DNA of 32,221 nt from Pirellulales bacterium (GTDB taxonomy: Bacteria; Planctomycetota; Planctomycetia; Pirellulales; Thermoguttaceae). Shown here in pieces: positions 1 through 9,500 of this stretch. Each line of letters begins with the position of its first letter. Positions within the stretch are counted from its first letter, which is position 1. The notes below the pieces were generated by a model that saw only the letters and a list, made by a program, of their open reading frames with translations, searched no databases and was not told the DNA's origin. Location of the stretch: contig JADLEL010000033.1 of NCBI GenBank assembly GCA_020846145.1, positions 1 through 32,221 of the forward strand. Reading direction: 5' to 3'. Made by a program: the position numbers and the translations under genes.

Positions 1-1
1 G

Positions 2-57
2 ATTTTCGCGGCGCAAAAGATGATGGTGCCGTAAAAGTGCTTAATCGCCGCGAAAAT
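2..57. repeat. Hairpin at the left window edge
   Basis: ATTTTCGCGGCG at 2-13 is the exact reverse complement of CGCCGCGAAAAT at 46-57, giving a 12-bp stem around a 32-nt spacer. The right arm lies inside the 143-bp repeat that begins at base 38, so the hairpin probably belongs to the same repetitive unit, which would then extend left of the window. No gene is visible here. Confidence 0.5.
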
Positions 58-180
58 GGGACTGTCCCCCTCGCGCCGCGGGAAGGGGACAGGTCCATGT
101 TTTCGGCCTACCGTTTGTCCACAAAATACGTTTTCGCGCCGAAAAATGGACCAGTCCCCGACCGGGGCGTGAACGCTTAC
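38..180 (+). repeat. 143-bp dispersed repeat, left copy
   Basis: This segment matches the reverse complement of 32079-32221 over 143 bases with two mismatches and no gap; similarity stops sharply at 180. Inside it, GGGACTGTCCC at 58-68 is a palindrome. GGGGACAGGTCCAT (85-98) pairs with ATGGACCAGTCCCC (146-159), and adjoining TTTTCGGC and GCCGAAAA tracts lengthen the stem to about 22 bp around a 30-nt loop. This is the architecture of a REP/MITE-type hairpin. The GGGGAC core also occurs at the ends of the RAYT element at 19910-20674. Bases 181-250 hold no gene. Confidence 0.8.
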
Positions 181-250
181 GAAAACACTAAAACGCCCTT
201 CCATGTAAAGCTCGATTCCCAGGGATTATTGAGCAATTACGGGAGTTTTT

Positions 251-2386
251 TCACCAATTCAACTCCAGCGCTTCTTCCCAGTGTTCGTAGAGCGTTTTCA
301 AGGCTTCCCGTTCCTCGGCGATCTGCATTTTGAGCGTCCGCGCGCGTTCGCCCTTGCGAAGATTTTCGGGCAGGAGGAGTTGTTGCTGAAAGAATTCGAC
401 GGCCGCTTCGCGGGCGTGAATTTCCTTTTCGATTTCGGCGGCTTTGCGGAAAGGATAACGCCGCTTTCGGACCGGCTTCTGCCCGATCGGCTTATCGACC
501 GTGCGCGCGAAGTCATCCCGGTTATTTCCTTCTTTCATGGCTTGGACCTTGTCTTGGTCCAGGTCACGATCGTCCGCTTCCACGCTGCCTTTGCCGCGGC
601 CCGGCCTGGGCTGCTGATTTTTCCGCTTCGACTTGGCAGCCTTGTATCGATTTTCGATCGGATTCGCCGCCTTGTTACCGCCGCCGGACGAGGGAAGATG
701 ACCGCCTTGCCGTTGCTTTTTCCCGTTGCCGCCCGGTTTATTCGGACCGGAAAGCGATTCTGTCTGCTTATCCGCTTCCGTTTTGCGGCCTTGGAGCATC
801 TGGTATGTTTCGTAATTGCCTTCGATCGCGCGAACGCGGTCCGGCTCGACGATCAAGAGATGATCGGCCACCCGGTTGACGAAGTAGCGGTCGTGGCTCA
901 CGAAGATCACCGTGCCGTCGAACTCGACGAGCGCCTTTTCCAGTGAGTCGCGCGCCCAGAGATCGAGATGGTTCGTCGGCTCGTCGAGCACCAGAAAATT
1001 CGCCTCTTCGGCCGCCAGGCGGGCCAGCGCCGCGCGGCACCGCTCGCCGCCGCTTAGGCTGCCGACCTTTTGCAGCGCCGTGTCGCCGGTGATGCCGAAT
1101 CGGGCCAGCAAATCGCGCCGCTGCTGCTCGTTGAGTTGTTTTTTCTTCGGGCGGATGGAATCGACCGCTTGCGCGTCGTCCGCTAGGTTCGCCAATTGCT
1201 GATCGAAGTAGCCGAGTTCCATCCCCTGCCCCAAGACGGCTTTCCCGGCATCCGGCTCGACCTGTCCCAGAAAACACTTGAGCAAGGTCGTTTTTCCGCA
1301 GCCGTTGGGGCCTAACAGCCCCCAACGCTGGCCGCGGCAAACGTTCAAGGTAACGTCGCGGAACAGCGGGCGGTCGTAGCGCTTCGCCAGGCCCTCGGCG
1401 CGGACCACGATGTCGCCGCTCCGCGACGCGGCGGGAAATTTCATCGGCGGCACGCCGATCTCCCGCGGCGGCGCAACCAACTCCTGCTCCATCTTCTCCA
1501 GCTTTTTTCGGCGGTCCTCGGCCTGGGCGTGCTTTTGGCCGTAATGGTTGCGGCGGATGAAGTCCCTGGTCTTTTCGAGTTCGATCTGCTGCTTTTCGTA
1601 GGTCCGCGACTGAACCAAGAGCCGTTCGGCCTTTTGCCCCCAGTAGGCCGTGAAATTGCCGGGATACGAATCGACCGTGCCGTGGTACAATTCCAGGGTC
1701 CGATTGGTGACTTTATCGAGAAAGTAGCGGTCGTGGCTGACGACGATCATCGCCGAGGAACTTTCCAACAGAAATTCCTCGAGCCATTCGGTGGCCTCGA
1801 TGTCGAGGTGGTTCGACGGTTCGTCGAGAATCATCAAGTTCGGCTCGGCCAACAGCAGCTTGGCGAGCATCAGGCGGTTCTGCTCGCCGCCGGAAAGCGA
1901 CGCGACCGGCTGGTCGAACGATTCCGGCCGGAAGCGGAGGCCCGCGAGCACGCGCTCGATCTTATGATCCAAATTGTAGGCGTCGAGCCGGTGCAGTTCG
2001 TGCTGCAAGTGATCGAAGCGGGCGGCAAGCCGGCGATGTTCGGCCGGATCGGTCGCGCGGGCCATCTCTTCGGCGACCGCGATGGCCTCCGGCTCCAAGG
2101 CCATGAGATCGGCCAGCGCGTGTTTCGCTTCGTCGTGCAGGGTTTGCGCGGGATCGAACTTGGGCTGCTGCTCCAAGTAGCCGAGATGCACGCTGTCGTG
2201 CAGGCGAAAGGTGCCGCCGTCGGCGTCTTCCCGCCGGGCGAGAATCTTGAGCAAGGTCGTCTTGCCGCAGCCGTTCGGACCGACCAATCCGATGCGGTCG
2301 CCGGGACGGACCTCGAATGTAACGCCGTCCAGCACGGGTTCCGGCCCGAAATGTTTCCGTACGGCTTCAACTTCCAGGAGGATCAT
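251..2386 (-). CDS. ABC-F family ATP-binding protein (Uup/EttA-like)
   Basis: Soluble duplicated ATPase of the ABC-F group, whose members act on the ribosome (translation factors, ribosome protection) rather than in transport; no membrane segment is present. The 711 residues carry two complete ABC modules: Walker A GPNGCGKTT at about 36-44 and 359-367, signatures LSGGEQ at about 164 and LSGGER at about 444, Walker B plus D-loop LDEPSNHLD and LDEPTNHLD. Between the modules lies the charged helical linker (about 225-310) that defines ABC-F proteins. After the second module comes an unusually long basic, Gly/Lys/Gln-rich, low-complexity stretch (about 535-640) and then a terminal coiled coil (about 645-705), as in Uup. 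The ATG at 2386 gives a standard N-terminus directly before the first ABC module. The exact subfamily and substrate cannot be fixed from the sequence. Confidence 0.93.
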   Translation of the reverse strand: MILLEVEAVRKHFGPEPVLDGVTFEVRPGDRIGLVGPNGCGKTTLLKILARREDADGGTFRLHDSVHLGYLEQQPKFDPAQTLHDEAKHALADLMALEPEAIAVAEEMARATDPAEHRRLAARFDHLQHELHRLDAYNLDHKIERVLAGLRFRPESFDQPVASLSGGEQNRLMLAKLLLAEPNLMILDEPSNHLDIEATEWLEEFLLESSSAMIVVSHDRYFLDKVTNRTLELYHGTVDSYPGNFTAYWGQKAERLLVQSRTYEKQQIELEKTRDFIRRNHYGQKHAQAEDRRKKLEKMEQELVAPPREIGVPPMKFPAASRSGDIVVRAEGLAKRYDRPLFRDVTLNVCRGQRWGLLGPNGCGKTTLLKCFLGQVEPDAGKAVLGQGMELGYFDQQLANLADDAQAVDSIRPKKKQLNEQQRRDLLARFGITGDTALQKVGSLSGGERCRAALARLAAEEANFLVLDEPTNHLDLWARDSLEKALVEFDGTVIFVSHDRYFVNRVADHLLIVEPDRVRAIEGNYETYQMLQGRKTEADKQTESLSGPNKPGGNGKKQRQGGHLPSSGGGNKAANPIENRYKAAKSKRKNQQPRPGRGKGSVEADDRDLDQDKVQAMKEGNNRDDFARTVDKPIGQKPVRKRRYPFRKAAEIEKEIHAREAAVEFFQQQLLLPENLRKGERARTLKMQIAEEREALKTLYEHWEEALELNW

Positions 2387-2470
2387 CGATCGGTAGAGGG
2401 AACGGGATTTATTTCCGGTTTGTTGCGCGGAAGCGAAGCGATTATTCGATCGGTCCGTTCGGTTTCCGAT

Positions 2471-3787
2471 TTATTTCTTGGGCTCGGGAAGAATATACGG
2501 CTTATATTGACCGGGTACGGCCATTGGATAGTTGCCGTCTTTGTCGGGCACGACGGGCGGATTCGCGGCCCATGCAAAAGCCAAATCCGCGGGAATTTCG
2601 GCGGGGCCGTATTGCACGGCATCGTCCCATCGGACGACCTGGCCGGAATAGGTCGCCATGCGTCCCAAAATGGCCGTGAACGTGCTCGCCGCGGCGTGCC
2701 AGCCGTCGTTGAGCGGCTCGTTTTTGCGGATTGCCGCGACCAGATCGACTTGCTCTTGCTCGTAAGGGTTGCGGCCGCCGCGGCCTGCTTGAGCGTTGCT
2801 CTCGCCCTTAGTGCAGTGGATGTGCTCGGAAACGGGACTCCAAGTGTTGTCCTGTTGACGGCATTGGCTGAAGAGCTTGGTGCCGTCGGCGTAGGTGTAT
2901 TCGACGTAGTGGTTATCGTAAATTTGGCCGATGCCGCGATTGTTGCGGCAATGGCAGCTTCCCATGCCCTGGGCCGTTACCGGATGGGCGTCCTTGACTC
3001 CCAGTTTGCGCGAAATGGCCCAGTTGCAGACATCCAAGTTATGGACGTGCTGCTCGACGATGTGATCGCCGCAGAGCCAGACGAAATGATACCAGTTGTT
3101 CATCTGGTATTCCATTTCGGTCATGCCGGGCCGGCGGGGGCGGACCCAGATGGCGTTGCCGTTCCAATACGCCCGCATGAAGGTGATGTCGCCCAACGCG
3201 CCGTCGTGAATTTTCTTGATTCCTTGCAGATAAGGTTTTTGATGGCGGCGCTGCAGGCCGACGACGACCCTCAAGTTCTTTTCGTCGGCCAGCCTATTGG
3301 TCTCTTGGAGCGAACGGAAGCCGGGGGCATCGACGCAGCAGGGTTTTTCCATGAAGACGTGCTTGCCGGCCTGGATGGCGGCGGCATAGTGTGCGGGCCG
3401 GAAGCCCGGCGGAGTGGCCAGCATCACCAGATCGACGCCGCAGTCGATGGCCTTGCGATAGGCGTCGAAACCGGTGAATACGCGGTCGTCGGGCAGATCG
3501 ATTTTATCCTTGTAATTCTCCCGCAAATCGCGGGCGGCGCCTTGGGCGCGATTCTCGAAGGCGTCGGCCACGGCGACGATTTTCACGCCCTCGACGGCAT
3601 CCAAGATATTGTGCGCGGCGCCCATCCCGCGGCTGCCGCAGCCGATGAGGCAGGCTTTCAGCTCATCGCTCCCGGCGGCATGCGCCGAGCGCGCGAAATT
3701 CACTCCGCCTGCCAGGGCGATTCCCGCCGTGAACAACGAGGATTTCTTGAGAAAATCGCGCCGCGTGTCGGTCTGTTTTTCGCTCAT
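2471..3787 (-). CDS. Tat-exported Gfo/Idh/MocA family oxidoreductase
   Basis: NAD(P)-dependent oxidoreductase of the Gfo/Idh/MocA family, which acts mostly on sugars and sugar derivatives; 438 residues. The N-terminus has a twin-arginine signal (TRRDFLKKSS at 8-17, then a hydrophobic stretch ending near AHA at 35-37), so export is likely; this is common for planctomycete members. The Rossmann fold starts with LIGCGSRGMGA (about 47-57), and the family signature EKP lies at 147-149. A His-rich segment after the sheet boundary (WYHFVWLCGDHIVEQHVHN) belongs to the C-terminal substrate domain. A GGAG motif lies 8 nt upstream of the ATG. It follows the SUMF1-like gene on the same strand, but a strong hairpin separates them, so they may be separate transcripts. 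The substrate is unknown. Confidence 0.93.
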   Translation of the reverse strand: MSEKQTDTRRDFLKKSSLFTAGIALAGGVNFARSAHAAGSDELKACLIGCGSRGMGAAHNILDAVEGVKIVAVADAFENRAQGAARDLRENYKDKIDLPDDRVFTGFDAYRKAIDCGVDLVMLATPPGFRPAHYAAAIQAGKHVFMEKPCCVDAPGFRSLQETNRLADEKNLRVVVGLQRRHQKPYLQGIKKIHDGALGDITFMRAYWNGNAIWVRPRRPGMTEMEYQMNNWYHFVWLCGDHIVEQHVHNLDVCNWAISRKLGVKDAHPVTAQGMGSCHCRNNRGIGQIYDNHYVEYTYADGTKLFSQCRQQDNTWSPVSEHIHCTKGESNAQAGRGGRNPYEQEQVDLVAAIRKNEPLNDGWHAAASTFTAILGRMATYSGQVVRWDDAVQYGPAEIPADLAFAWAANPPVVPDKDGNYPMAVPGQYKPYILPEPKK

Positions 3788-3834
3788 GGGAATGCTCCGT
3801 AGGAGGTTGAAGGATGCTCGTAAAGCGAATCGCG

Positions 3835-3865
3835 TTAAGCCCCCGCGTCCACGCGCGGGGCTTAA
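3835..3865 (-). terminator. GC-rich hairpin between SUMF1-like and Gfo/Idh genes
   Basis: TTAAGCCCC (3835-3843) and GGGGCTTAA (3857-3865) form a stem that extends through GC-rich inner bases to a small loop. It starts 7 bases beyond the stop codon of the minus-strand gene ending at 3872, the right place for a transcript end. There is no clean U-tract, so it may instead be an intergenic palindromic repeat or an mRNA-stabilising hairpin. Confidence 0.5.
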
Positions 3866-3871
3866 ACGGCG

Positions 3872-5428
3872 CTATTGTTTGCCCGCTTGCGCTTCCTTGT
3901 AGCGTTCGAAGAGTTCCTTTTCGAGCGGATCGATGTCGTACTTGGCGGATTCTTCGGCGGCGGGCGGATGCAGCGGACGGACGACGCGGAAGCCGACGAA
4001 ATTGGCATCGGTATGATACCAGATGCTTTGCGGGATTTGCGGATCCTGCATCTTCCAATCGCGCGTCGATTGGCAGCGCGCCGCGCTGCGGCTGCTCTCT
4101 GGCGGATCGATCCAGGAACCGCCGCGGACGACGTGCGGGTAAGGCTTGGCCGAGGGAACCAGGGGATTGTCGAGCAACGCGCCCGCGCGATTTTTATACG
4201 TATCCGGCGCGTACTGGTCGAGGCACCACTCGGCCACGTTGCCGTGCATGTCGTACAATCCCCAGGGATTGGGCTTCTTGAGGCCGACTTTGTGATATTT
4301 TTCGTTGCTATTGCCCGTTTCGGAGCCGTCTTCGCTGTCGCCGTACCAGCCGTAATTTTTCAGTTTTTCCGGCTCGTCGCCGAAGGAATAGGCGGTATCC
4401 TTCCCGGCGCGGCAGGCGTATTCCCATTCGGCCTCGGTCGGCAGCCGGTAGTAATGACCGGTTTTTGCCGAGAGCCATTTGCAGTACATTTTGGCGGCAA
4501 ATTGCGTCATGCAAATGGCGGGATAGCCTTCCTTGCCCATGCCGAACGACATGTCGCTATAGGGCGCGGTGGGATTCGCCAAGGCGTCGGCGGTCTTGTC
4601 CCATTGGGTGGCGGAAGCGTCCTTGAGGGCCGCGCGCCGCTTGCGATCCAATTTCAGCCCCCACAGTTCGTATTGCTGCCAGGTAACCTCGCATTTGCCC
4701 ATCCAAAAGGGCGAAATCTTCACTTCGTTTTGCGGGCCTTCGTCATCGCGATGCCCGGCTTCGCTCGCGGGGCTTCCCATTTTGAAGGTTCCGCCGGGAA
4801 TCGGAACAAAGTCCATCGAAACCTCGGTTCCGGGGATTTTTTCGGTATAGGGTTTCATGCCGGATTGATCGGCCGCTTCGGCCGCGGGATTTTCGGCCGG
4901 CTTGGGAAGCCACTTCAGAGTGGGAACTCCCGTAAGATCGGCATTGCCCGCCGCTTCGGCGGTGATCGTTTCGGCGAGATATGCCTCGGGCGAGGCTGGA
5001 TAGGCGCTCGCCGCCACGCCAATGGCAACAAACGATTCGACCAGCGGCATTTCCGATGGCCAAGCCATAGTGCTGGGAGGTTCTGTGGATGAATTGTCGC
5101 TTGGTAATTTTTCAGTCGATTCTTCTGGCGAGTGGTTCTTCGGTGGAGCAGGTGGTTCTGGTGCCGATATGGGGGGGGTGGAAGACTCATTTGCATTTCC
5201 TTCCCCCGCGGTTTCCGCATTCGGCAGCGGATCTTTCACCTCTTTGACCGGGCCTTCGACGGAAGGCGTCTCCGCCGCCGCTTTGTCGGAGGAATTATCC
5301 ACGGATGGCTTCGGAGTCTCTTTCTTCGGCGATTGGGCAGGATTGCAACCGTTCAGAACGAAGGCGAAAACGAGAAAACATGGGAATACCGATTGCCAAG
5401 CATGGCGCCGACGCGATACGCTAAACAT
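3872..5428 (-). CDS. SUMF1/FGE-like domain lipoprotein
   Basis: 518-residue predicted lipoprotein. The N-terminus has an RRR-positive start, a hydrophobic core and the lipobox LNGC (Cys 28). It is followed by about 170 residues of Pro/Ser/Glu-rich linker, then a formylglycine-generating-enzyme-like fold (about 200-485) with VPIPGGTFKMGS, RLPTEAEWEYACR (328-340), MHGNVAEWCLD and VVRGGSWI, ending in the typical VGFRVVR. In true FGE a pair of cysteines follows the GGS motif; here the corresponding positions read Asp 441 and Ser 446. A classical sulfatase-activating role is therefore unlikely, and a structural or binding role on the cell surface is a better guess. Only 40 bp separate its start from the divergent apbE start, so the promoters must be tightly packed. 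Confidence 0.88.
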   Translation of the reverse strand: MFSVSRRRHAWQSVFPCFLVFAFVLNGCNPAQSPKKETPKPSVDNSSDKAAAETPSVEGPVKEVKDPLPNAETAGEGNANESSTPPISAPEPPAPPKNHSPEESTEKLPSDNSSTEPPSTMAWPSEMPLVESFVAIGVAASAYPASPEAYLAETITAEAAGNADLTGVPTLKWLPKPAENPAAEAADQSGMKPYTEKIPGTEVSMDFVPIPGGTFKMGSPASEAGHRDDEGPQNEVKISPFWMGKCEVTWQQYELWGLKLDRKRRAALKDASATQWDKTADALANPTAPYSDMSFGMGKEGYPAICMTQFAAKMYCKWLSAKTGHYYRLPTEAEWEYACRAGKDTAYSFGDEPEKLKNYGWYGDSEDGSETGNSNEKYHKVGLKKPNPWGLYDMHGNVAEWCLDQYAPDTYKNRAGALLDNPLVPSAKPYPHVVRGGSWIDPPESSRSAARCQSTRDWKMQDPQIPQSIWYHTDANFVGFRVVRPLHPPAAEESAKYDIDPLEKELFERYKEAQAGKQ

Positions 5429-5468
5429 AAGACAATTACCCTTTTATCTAAAATACGAAGGAAACAAA

Positions 5469-6497
5469 ATGGGATTGATTATCGCCGCCTGGCTGATGGT
5501 GGGAATGATGGGGGGACCGCCGGGCGATAACGTGGACTTGAAGCGATTCGAGTTTGACCGGACGGAAATGGCGGTTCAGTTTAACATTATAATGTATGCC
5601 CCCGACGATGCAACCGCCGCTGATGCCGCCCAGGCGGCATTCGACCGCATCCACCAACTCAACGATATTTTGAGCGATTACGCCGAGGAAAGCGAGTTGA
5701 GGCAACTTTGCATCCACTCTTCCGAGGGGAATGCGTTTTCCGTCAGCGACGATTTGTGGCGAGTATTAAATCAGGCTTTGGAATTATCCGCTCGAACCGA
5801 GGGGGCTTTTGACGCGACCATCGGTCCGCTGTCAAGGCAATGGCGGCGGGCGCGGCGGACTAAGGAATTGCCATCGGCCGAGGCATTGAAGTCGGCTCTT
5901 GCCCGGGTGGATTATCGCGCGATACGGCTGCACCCGGACCGGCATGCGGTGGAGTTGCTCAAACCGAATATGCTTCTGGATTTGGGAGGCATCGCCAAAG
6001 GTTTCGCACTCGGGGAAGCCTATAAAATCGTCAAATCGCGCGGCATCGGCAGGGTCATGCTTCGCGCGGGGGGCGATATGGTATTGGGCGACTCTCCGCC
6101 CGGAAAACCGGGCTGGCGCATCGGCGTTGGTCAGATCGACCCGGAAAAACCGCCGCGGTTTCATCTTTGGCTTTCCAACGTGGAAATCGCGACCTCCGGC
6201 GATCGCTTCCAATTCGTCGAGATCGGCGGAAAACGCTATTCCCACCTCATCGATCCGAAAACCGGTTTGGGAATAACCGGCCAACGCCAAGCTACGGTAG
6301 TGGTTCCGCGCGGTACGCTTGCCGACGGATTGGCTTCTTCGATCTGCATTATGGGACCGGAGAAAGGACTGCCAATGCTGGAGAAAATTCCCGGAGCGGC
6401 GGCATATCTCATCCACATTCCCGAGCAAGCAGGGAAAGAAGAAATCCGGCAATCCTCGCGATGGAAAAATCTGCCCCTTGCCGGGGAGCCGCGATGA
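5469..6497 (+). CDS. apbE: ApbE-family FAD:protein FMN transferase
   Basis: Transfers FMN from FAD to a Ser/Thr of target flavoproteins (e.g. Rnf/Nqr subunits), using Mg2+, normally on the outer face of the cytoplasmic membrane. Family motifs are present in order: GAFDATIGPLSRQWR, LLDLGGIAKGFALG, RAGGDM, the SGDRF segment followed by GGKRYSHLIDPKTG, and ADGLASSICIMG. The N-terminus is hydrophobic (residues 2-15), consistent with export or anchoring. The reading frame stays open upstream to 5022, but that part is antisense to the lipoprotein gene. The ATG at 5469 is chosen because GAAGGA (5457-5462) lies 6 nt before it and the resulting 342 residues match the family length. No target flavoprotein gene is visible in the window. 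It converges on the hybrid kinase gene with a 22-bp gap. Confidence 0.92.
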   Translation: MGLIIAAWLMVGMMGGPPGDNVDLKRFEFDRTEMAVQFNIIMYAPDDATAADAAQAAFDRIHQLNDILSDYAEESELRQLCIHSSEGNAFSVSDDLWRVLNQALELSARTEGAFDATIGPLSRQWRRARRTKELPSAEALKSALARVDYRAIRLHPDRHAVELLKPNMLLDLGGIAKGFALGEAYKIVKSRGIGRVMLRAGGDMVLGDSPPGKPGWRIGVGQIDPEKPPRFHLWLSNVEIATSGDRFQFVEIGGKRYSHLIDPKTGLGITGQRQATVVVPRGTLADGLASSICIMGPEKGLPMLEKIPGAAAYLIHIPEQAGKEEIRQSSRWKNLPLAGEPR

Positions 6498-6519
6498 AGA
6501 CGTTTTCGATCGAGATCGT

Positions 6520-9500
6520 CTAACGGCAGGACTGTTCGGAGACCGGATGCGGGCAGTAGGATTCCAACGCTCGGTAAAGATATTCCGGCTGGATCGGCTT
6601 CGAAATATAGCCGTCCATTCCGGCTTCAAGGCATTGCTCTTTGATGCTATTCAAGACGTGGGCCGTCATTGCCAGGATGGGCACGCGGCGATTGGCGTCC
6701 TTTTCCAAATCGCGGATCATCCTGGCGGCGGTCAGGCCGTCGATTTCCGGCATTTCGACGTCCATCAGAATCACGTCGAAAGTCTGCCGTTGAAATGCTT
6801 CCACCGCCTCGCGGCCGTTGCCGGCAATCTGAACCGCGTGTCCGCGCAGTTCCAACAGCCCCGAAGTAACTTCCCGATTGACGGAGCTGTCGTCGGCGAC
6901 GAGCACATGCAAAACGGAGTTTTTTCGCTGGGGAATGGAAGGAAGCGCCAGGGGCTCTGCCGGCAGAGGTTTCAAGGTTGCTTGGGCCGCGTCTAAAAGT
7001 TCGGAGCCGATTACCGGTTTTTGAATGCATTGTCGAATGCCCGATTTTTGGAATCGCTCGAAGCCGCCCATCGAACCGGCGGGAGTCAGCACGATGATTC
7101 GCCAGCCCGCGCGTTCTCCGGCGCCAAAGGATTCCAAAAATTCGAAACCGGCGCCGCGATTCGTGCCGGCATCGATTACCAACAGTGCGGGAGCATTGCT
7201 TTCGGGGTCGTTTGCGCGAATCGCGGCCAACGCTTGAAGCGCGGCATCTCGATCCTGCTCCGTCTGGACTCGCATCCCCGCGTTTGCGAGGATTTCACCG
7301 CAGTTTTCTCGAACATTTTGATTTCCGCTTACGATTAACGCGAGGCAATTTTCGAAATGCGGCGCCGCCGAAGGCGATTCGGAAATGGGGGGAATCGCGA
7401 ACGACGACGAGAAATGGAAAGTGCTTCCCCGGCCGAGTTCGCTCTCGACCCCGATGCGGCCGCCCATCAGTTCGACCAATTGCGCGGAAATGGCAAGCCC
7501 CAGGCCGGTGCCGCCGAAGCGGCGCGTCACCGAGCTGTCGCTCTGGCGAAAAGCTTCGAAAATATGTTCGGTTTTATCGGCGGGGATGCCGATTCCCGTA
7601 TCTTGCACGCTGAAGCGCAGCCGCGTTTTTCCCTCGGCGGCATCCTCGACGTTGACGCGCACCAATACCTCGCCGCTTTCGGTGAATTTTATGGCGTTGC
7701 CCACGAGATTCACGATGACTTGGCGCAATCGCTTGGGATCGCCGAGGACTTCGGCGGGAACGTTCGCGGCGATGCGGCAAACGAGTTCCAGGTTTTTCTT
7801 GGCGGCCGAGACCGCCAACAAGCGGGCGACATCCTCCACGACTTTACGAATATCGCAGGGAATGGTTTCCAACTCCATTTTCCCCGACTCGATTTTCGAA
7901 AAGTCGAGAATGTCGCTGATAATCTCCAACAGGAGACCGGCCGAATCTTTCAGGGTGGTCAAGTAGTTGCGTTGCTGGCCGGTTAGGGAAGTGCTGAGCG
8001 CCAGTTCCGTCATCCCGATGATGCCGTTCATGGGCGTGCGGATTTCATGGCTCATGGTGGCGAGAAAGCGGCTTTTCGCCAGATTGGCGTCATTGGCGGC
8101 TTGCATGGCGACGCGCAGTTGTTCTTGCGTCTTCAAGAGTTCGGAAGCGACTCTTTCGAGCTCGCGGTTGGACAGCGTCAATTCGCGGGCGCGCGCTTCG
8201 GCGGAGGCCGTGCGTTCGACGACGCGCTGCTCCAAGGTCGCATTCAACTGCTGCAAGAGCTTGAAGCCTTCGGCGTTTTCCAAGGCGGCGCCGGCAATCG
8301 CCGCGATGAAGTCGGCCAACCGTTCTTCATCCGGTCCAAAAAGTTTTTGGATATGCCGATGAACGACATAAAGGCAGGCAACCGCGCGGCCGCGCACGTA
8401 GAGCGGCACGCAGAGCGTCGATTGCTTGGCGCCGCTGCCGGGGCGATTGCCGGACTGCCGCGGCGATTCCTCGTCGCGAATGACGGCCCTTCCGGTTTGC
8501 AAGGCCTTGCGCGCCAACATTTCGTCGATCGTTCCTTCAATTCCGCCGGCGACGGGTAAAAATCGGAAATCGTCCGCATCCTGCCGGATTTCGAGCACCA
8601 GACAGCGTTCCGCGCGCAACAGTCTTACCGCCGCGCCGCGGGTTTCCTCGAAAATGGCCTCCCGCGTCAGCGCCGACGCGATTTTCCGGCCCGCTTCCAA
8701 TACCGTGTCGAATCGGTCGTACAACGAGAGGCTTGCGGTTTTCGCACGATTCGCGTGCTCTCCTTCGTTCGCTCGAGACGAGATCCGCGATCGCATGAGC
8801 AACGTTTGTGCATTGGCGAACGACGATTCCGCGTCCGGCCATCCCCACTCGAGCCCCAATTCCCCATGCACCAAGAGCGTTTGCGCATATTCGAATTTCG
8901 CATCTTGTTTTTTCGCCTCGGCAAGACTGGCATCGAGCAGACTTCGAACCGAGCCGGTCTTGCCGGACATCGCGAGAATCAACGCATATTCGCGCAACGC
9001 GCGAGGGAGATCGTTCCGCAATCGCCGCGCGACGCGCACGGCGCGGCGCGCGACGGCCTCCGCTTTGGCGAGCAAAGCGGCGCGCCGCGAGGCCGACCGA
9101 ATCATCGGACTGCCCGCTTGGATTCGCAGCGCCGTGGCCAGCCAAGACAGAACGGGCGCGACGTAGGCGTTCATCAGGCCCAAGCGCTTGCTTTCCGCCA
9201 AAGCCTTTTCCAACGCGGAACCCGCTTCCCGGGCATTTCCGGCTTCGATCAGTTGCACGGCTTGAGCCAAGAGGACCTGCGCCGCGGTTTGGGCATCGGT
9301 TCGCTTTTTCTCGACTTCACGCTTCAGCACTTCCCGCGGGACATCCCCTCCGGAAGCCAGCGCCCAAACGTCGAGGCTGATTCCCGACGCCAGTTCGTCG
9401 CCCATTTCGCGGCCCGATTCGTGCAATCGCCGGGCTTCTTCGAGGGCGTTCTTCAAATCGCCCATGCGATAGAGCGCCGCCGCGATCTGGTAGCGCGCGA

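Noticed and set aside
37..333. 98-codon frame across the left repeat, and the matching frame at 31779-32162
   Set aside because: Both translate the 143-bp repeat (FSAYRLSTKYVF) joined to unrelated flanks; the similarity is due to the DNA repeat, not to a conserved gene.
1529..3802. 757-codon open frame on the plus strand
   Set aside because: It is antisense to the ABC-F and Gfo/Idh genes, both with complete family motifs; its translation shows no domain and reflects GC-rich codon bias.
5022..5468. Longer apbE start
   Set aside because: The extra 149 codons are antisense to the lipoprotein gene; the ATG at 5469 has a ribosome site and gives the family length.
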